A program made the position numbers and the translations under genes. DNA of 5,648 nt, from the NCBI GenBank assembly GCA_041743835.1, contig JBGTLW010000374.1, positions 1 to 5,648 of the forward strand, given 5' to 3'. Below, in pieces: positions 4,601 through 5,648 of this stretch (positions are counted from its first letter, which is position 1; each line of letters starts with the position of its first letter). The notes beneath the pieces are model-generated. The model was not told the origin of the DNA. It made no database searches and worked only from the letters and a program-made list of their open reading frames with translations. This DNA comes from JBGTLW01 sp041743835. Its GTDB lineage: Bacteria > Planctomycetota > Phycisphaerae > Phycisphaerales > Phycisphaeraceae.

Positions 4601-5648
4601 CCCCCGATGAGTGGGACCTCAAGGGCTTGTCGCAGTGGGCGATGTCGCGGTTCTCTGTGGACCTTAAGCAGAATCGTCTGCGGGACATGACGGTTACCGA
4701 CGTCTCGCGCATGCTCCGGGAGGCGGCGCTCGAGCAGATCGAGAAGAAGGACCTGACAGGCCTTTCCAAGTTCCTCGACCCCCACTACGGCCCGATCCAG
4801 CTCGCGGAGTGGGTGGCGCAGAAGTTCGACCTCAAGCTCGACCCGACAGAGCTGGCGGGCATGCAAGTCGAAGCGGCGACCGAGATGATTGTCAAAGAGG
4901 CGCGTGCGGCCTACGACCAACGCGAGCTGCGCTACCCCGTCGAGTTCATCATGGACATCATCGTCCAGGGCGCGCAGCAGGACCAGAACTGGGCGATCGA
5001 GCAGTTCATCGGCTACGCGAAGCAGCGCTACAACCGTGAGATCACCGTCGAAGAAGTCAACGGCAAGACCACCAAGGACCTATTCGACCTACTGCTTGAG
5101 GAGCACAAGGCCTGGGTGCGTGGCGGCAAGCTGGAGGCGGAGGCGCAGGCCAAAGCGACCGAACTGGGCAACGATCCGAAGGCGCTCGCTGTTTGGATTC
5201 GCAACCGCTTTGGTGTCGAGCTGACGCCGGACCAGGTGGAGGAGGCCCCGCACAAGAAGGAACTCATCGTTGCGAAGGGGCTCGAAGCGTTCCGTGGCGA
5301 GTTGACGCGCCTCGAGCGCTTTGTGCTGCTGCAGATTCTTGACCAGGCGTGGAAGGACCACCTCTACGGCATGGACCAGCTCAAGGACTCGGTCGGGTTG
5401 CGTGGGTATGCCGAGAAGGACCCCAAGATCGAGTACAAGCGCGAGGGTGCCGCCAACTTCAAGCAGATGCGCGCCAACGTCCGCGAGCGTGTGACGGAGC
5501 TGATTTTCCGCGCCCGGCTCACACCCAACGTGCAGGTGCAAAGCGCCTACGGCCAGCAGCAGCACGCGCGTCACGACGAGGCGCGGGCCGCGGTCGGTGC
5601 TTCCGCGCCTGCGGGCGTGGGGCAAGGAGACGGCACGGCTGTGCAGCG
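1687..5648 (+). CDS. secA: Preprotein translocase ATPase SecA, 3' end outside the window
   Basis: SecA is the cytosolic and membrane-peripheral motor that uses ATP hydrolysis to push unfolded preproteins through SecYEG. The frame runs for 1320 complete codons without a stop and leaves the window still open, against 901 residues for E. coli SecA. In order: N-terminus TKIFGSRNDR (11-20); Walker A MKTGEGKT (198-205); motif VNSYLVQRD (227-235); YGTNSELGFDYLRDNM (274-289); Walker B VDEIDSILIDEARTPLI (306-322); preprotein cross-linking signature IVDEFTGR (474-481) and GRQWSDGLHQAVE (485-497); MTGTA (529-533); second motor domain with GTTSVEKSE (594-602), NMAGRGTDIKL (647-657) and GLHIIGTERHESRRIDNQL (770-788) plus RGRAGRQGD (789-797) with arginine fingers; helical scaffold RKSLLEYDEV (859-868), WKDHL (1222-1226) and RGYAEKDPKIEYKRE (1239-1253). 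The extra length comes from inserts at about 88-178, 345-432, 658-768 and 870-1215. The C-terminal zinc-binding tail, if present, lies beyond the edge. Start choice rests on family alignment and AAGGA at 1676; GTG 1618 is a possible alternative. Confidence 0.97.
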   Translation, partial: MVVKTVSRAMTKIFGSRNDRLLKNYYKRVDVINTFEAEVRRLSDGELRAKTQAFRDRIAGGERAEDVRPEAMAVAREVMDRAVGIRNILNPEHRFDPSVLSPAGQALYARVKAEADAMPAIIVPGHCQPVEGWMKNPQESVSQIDVPVPGWMQVEIPVELYEAVRAVYELSRPPFRCRPFDVQLIGGMVLGEGRISEMKTGEGKTIVGPLSCYMACLENLRCHVVTVNSYLVQRDRDWVFPFYHWLGLTVGAIHPMHVQPPQKKAEAYLCDVLYGTNSELGFDYLRDNMKLTTQEQVQKSRDFCIVDEIDSILIDEARTPLIISGPAHSDAPRYDLADQIARHLMQRQQEWDVADKKVKTLQMRHKGLEGDIRNSRDKARAAQMKQEQRELEKQLPIVEAERDRFVQYYEIEMERKAAHLTHDGVAEAQKKAGIGSFYVGNNIDFPHLLENALRAHVVYKRDKDYVVHQGEVVIVDEFTGRLMVGRQWSDGLHQAVECKESVKIKEETQTLATVTIQNFFKLYKRLAGMTGTAITEATEFGEIYDLEVVAIPTNRPIARTDRDDLIFLSEKDKWNSICDEIKRVHDLGRPVLVGTTSVEKSEMLSAMLTKRHGIKHSVLNAKAENAEREGNIVEDAGQFGAVMIATNMAGRGTDIKLRRIDRAALVDHWKRRNLLGPDGSAEMTNDELVAASYRHQAIHKLGLKKKEAEALSDDELKLRLFRQWVQEDAWVEEKKAQQMSLAQCVETLDRLPEYLNHHLAAWENVEQMGGLHIIGTERHESRRIDNQLRGRAGRQGDKGSSRFFISLEDDLMKMFAGKTTMTALSKLGRKEGDAIEHRWVTKSVERAQKKVEERNYEIRKSLLEYDEVMEFQRNTFYGIRQDVLEGRNITGLIFEYIEASAADAVSLYLSPDYTQTQVAEWVRTTLDVSIEPSRLPLDDVDELMAVIRRNAGGEMQQVIDVTLGEYMSNDMPPDEWDLKGLSQWAMSRFSVDLKQNRLRDMTVTDVSRMLREAALEQIEKKDLTGLSKFLDPHYGPIQLAEWVAQKFDLKLDPTELAGMQVEAATEMIVKEARAAYDQRELRYPVEFIMDIIVQGAQQDQNWAIEQFIGYAKQRYNREITVEEVNGKTTKDLFDLLLEEHKAWVRGGKLEAEAQAKATELGNDPKALAVWIRNRFGVELTPDQVEEAPHKKELIVAKGLEAFRGELTRLERFVLLQILDQAWKDHLYGMDQLKDSVGLRGYAEKDPKIEYKREGAANFKQMRANVRERVTELIFRARLTPNVQVQSAYGQQQHARHDEARAAVGASAPAGVGQGDGTAVQ
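4429..5304 (+). repeat. Five degenerate protein repeats in the SecA helical-wing region
   Basis: SecA residues about 915-1206 contain five related stretches. Each has a helix with an aromatic (..LAEWV..), then a pattern like F/Y-x-L/V-x-L-x-P/V, then a long helix. Examples are QVAEWVRTTLDVSIEP (W921), LSQWAMSRFSVDLK (W984), LAEWVAQKFDLKLDP (W1042), IGYAKQRYNREITVEE (Y1110) and LAVWIRNRFGVELTPDQ (W1170). Key aromatics are 63, 58, 68 and 60 residues apart. E. coli SecA has one comparable unit here (LQERLKNDFDLDLP), and between LLEYD and WK(D/E)HL this protein is about 230 residues longer. Divergence is high, so the repeat relation is inferred from pattern. Confidence 0.55.

Noticed and set aside
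3496..4920. 474-codon open frame on the minus strand
   Set aside because: It lies wholly antisense to conserved SecA motifs, its product is low-complexity Leu/Arg/His-rich, and such frames arise from high GC with G/C third positions. The 323-codon minus frame at 1810-2781 is rejected for the same reason.

Overview
The window looks like chromosomal DNA from a GC-rich planctomycete-type bacterium, most plausibly of the Phycisphaerae. This rests on a VPEP-type PEP-CTERM sorting tail at the left edge, an unusually long SecA with several lineage-type insertions, and strong G/C preference at third codon positions. The assignment is inferred from these traits; no marker gene is present to confirm it.

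Layout. Positions 1-255 hold the C-terminal tail of a PEP-CTERM protein without a convincing N-terminus, followed by a GC-rich terminator-like hairpin (304-339). Positions 319-683 are a tandem array of about nine degenerate 42-bp units with no indels between units. Positions 686-952 are a second array built on a 21-bp period, whose core is the near-palindrome AGCCGCGCGGCT; it opens with a perfect 16-bp inverted repeat and is interrupted by a G-quadruplex-prone tract. Positions 941-1151 are G-rich with no supported gene. A sigma70-like promoter (1152-1180) then leads into a 116-codon gene for a small secreted or membrane-anchored protein (1189-1539) that ends in a Pro-Pro-Pro motif four codons before the stop. 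After a 147-bp gap containing a strong imperfect hairpin and two candidate ribosome binding sites comes secA (1687 to beyond the right edge).

How the parts may work together. SecA is the ATPase motor that drives preproteins through SecYEG. A short signal-peptide-bearing ORF directly upstream, ending in a proline cluster and followed by leader RNA structure, has the architecture of Sec-monitoring arrest peptides such as SecM (upstream of E. coli secA). There is no sequence match to SecM, so this is a hypothesis from architecture. The SecA itself is also unusual: a roughly 90-residue insert before Walker A, a charged probable coiled coil in the preprotein cross-linking region, and a helical-wing region that appears to have been expanded into five degenerate copies of one alpha-helical unit.
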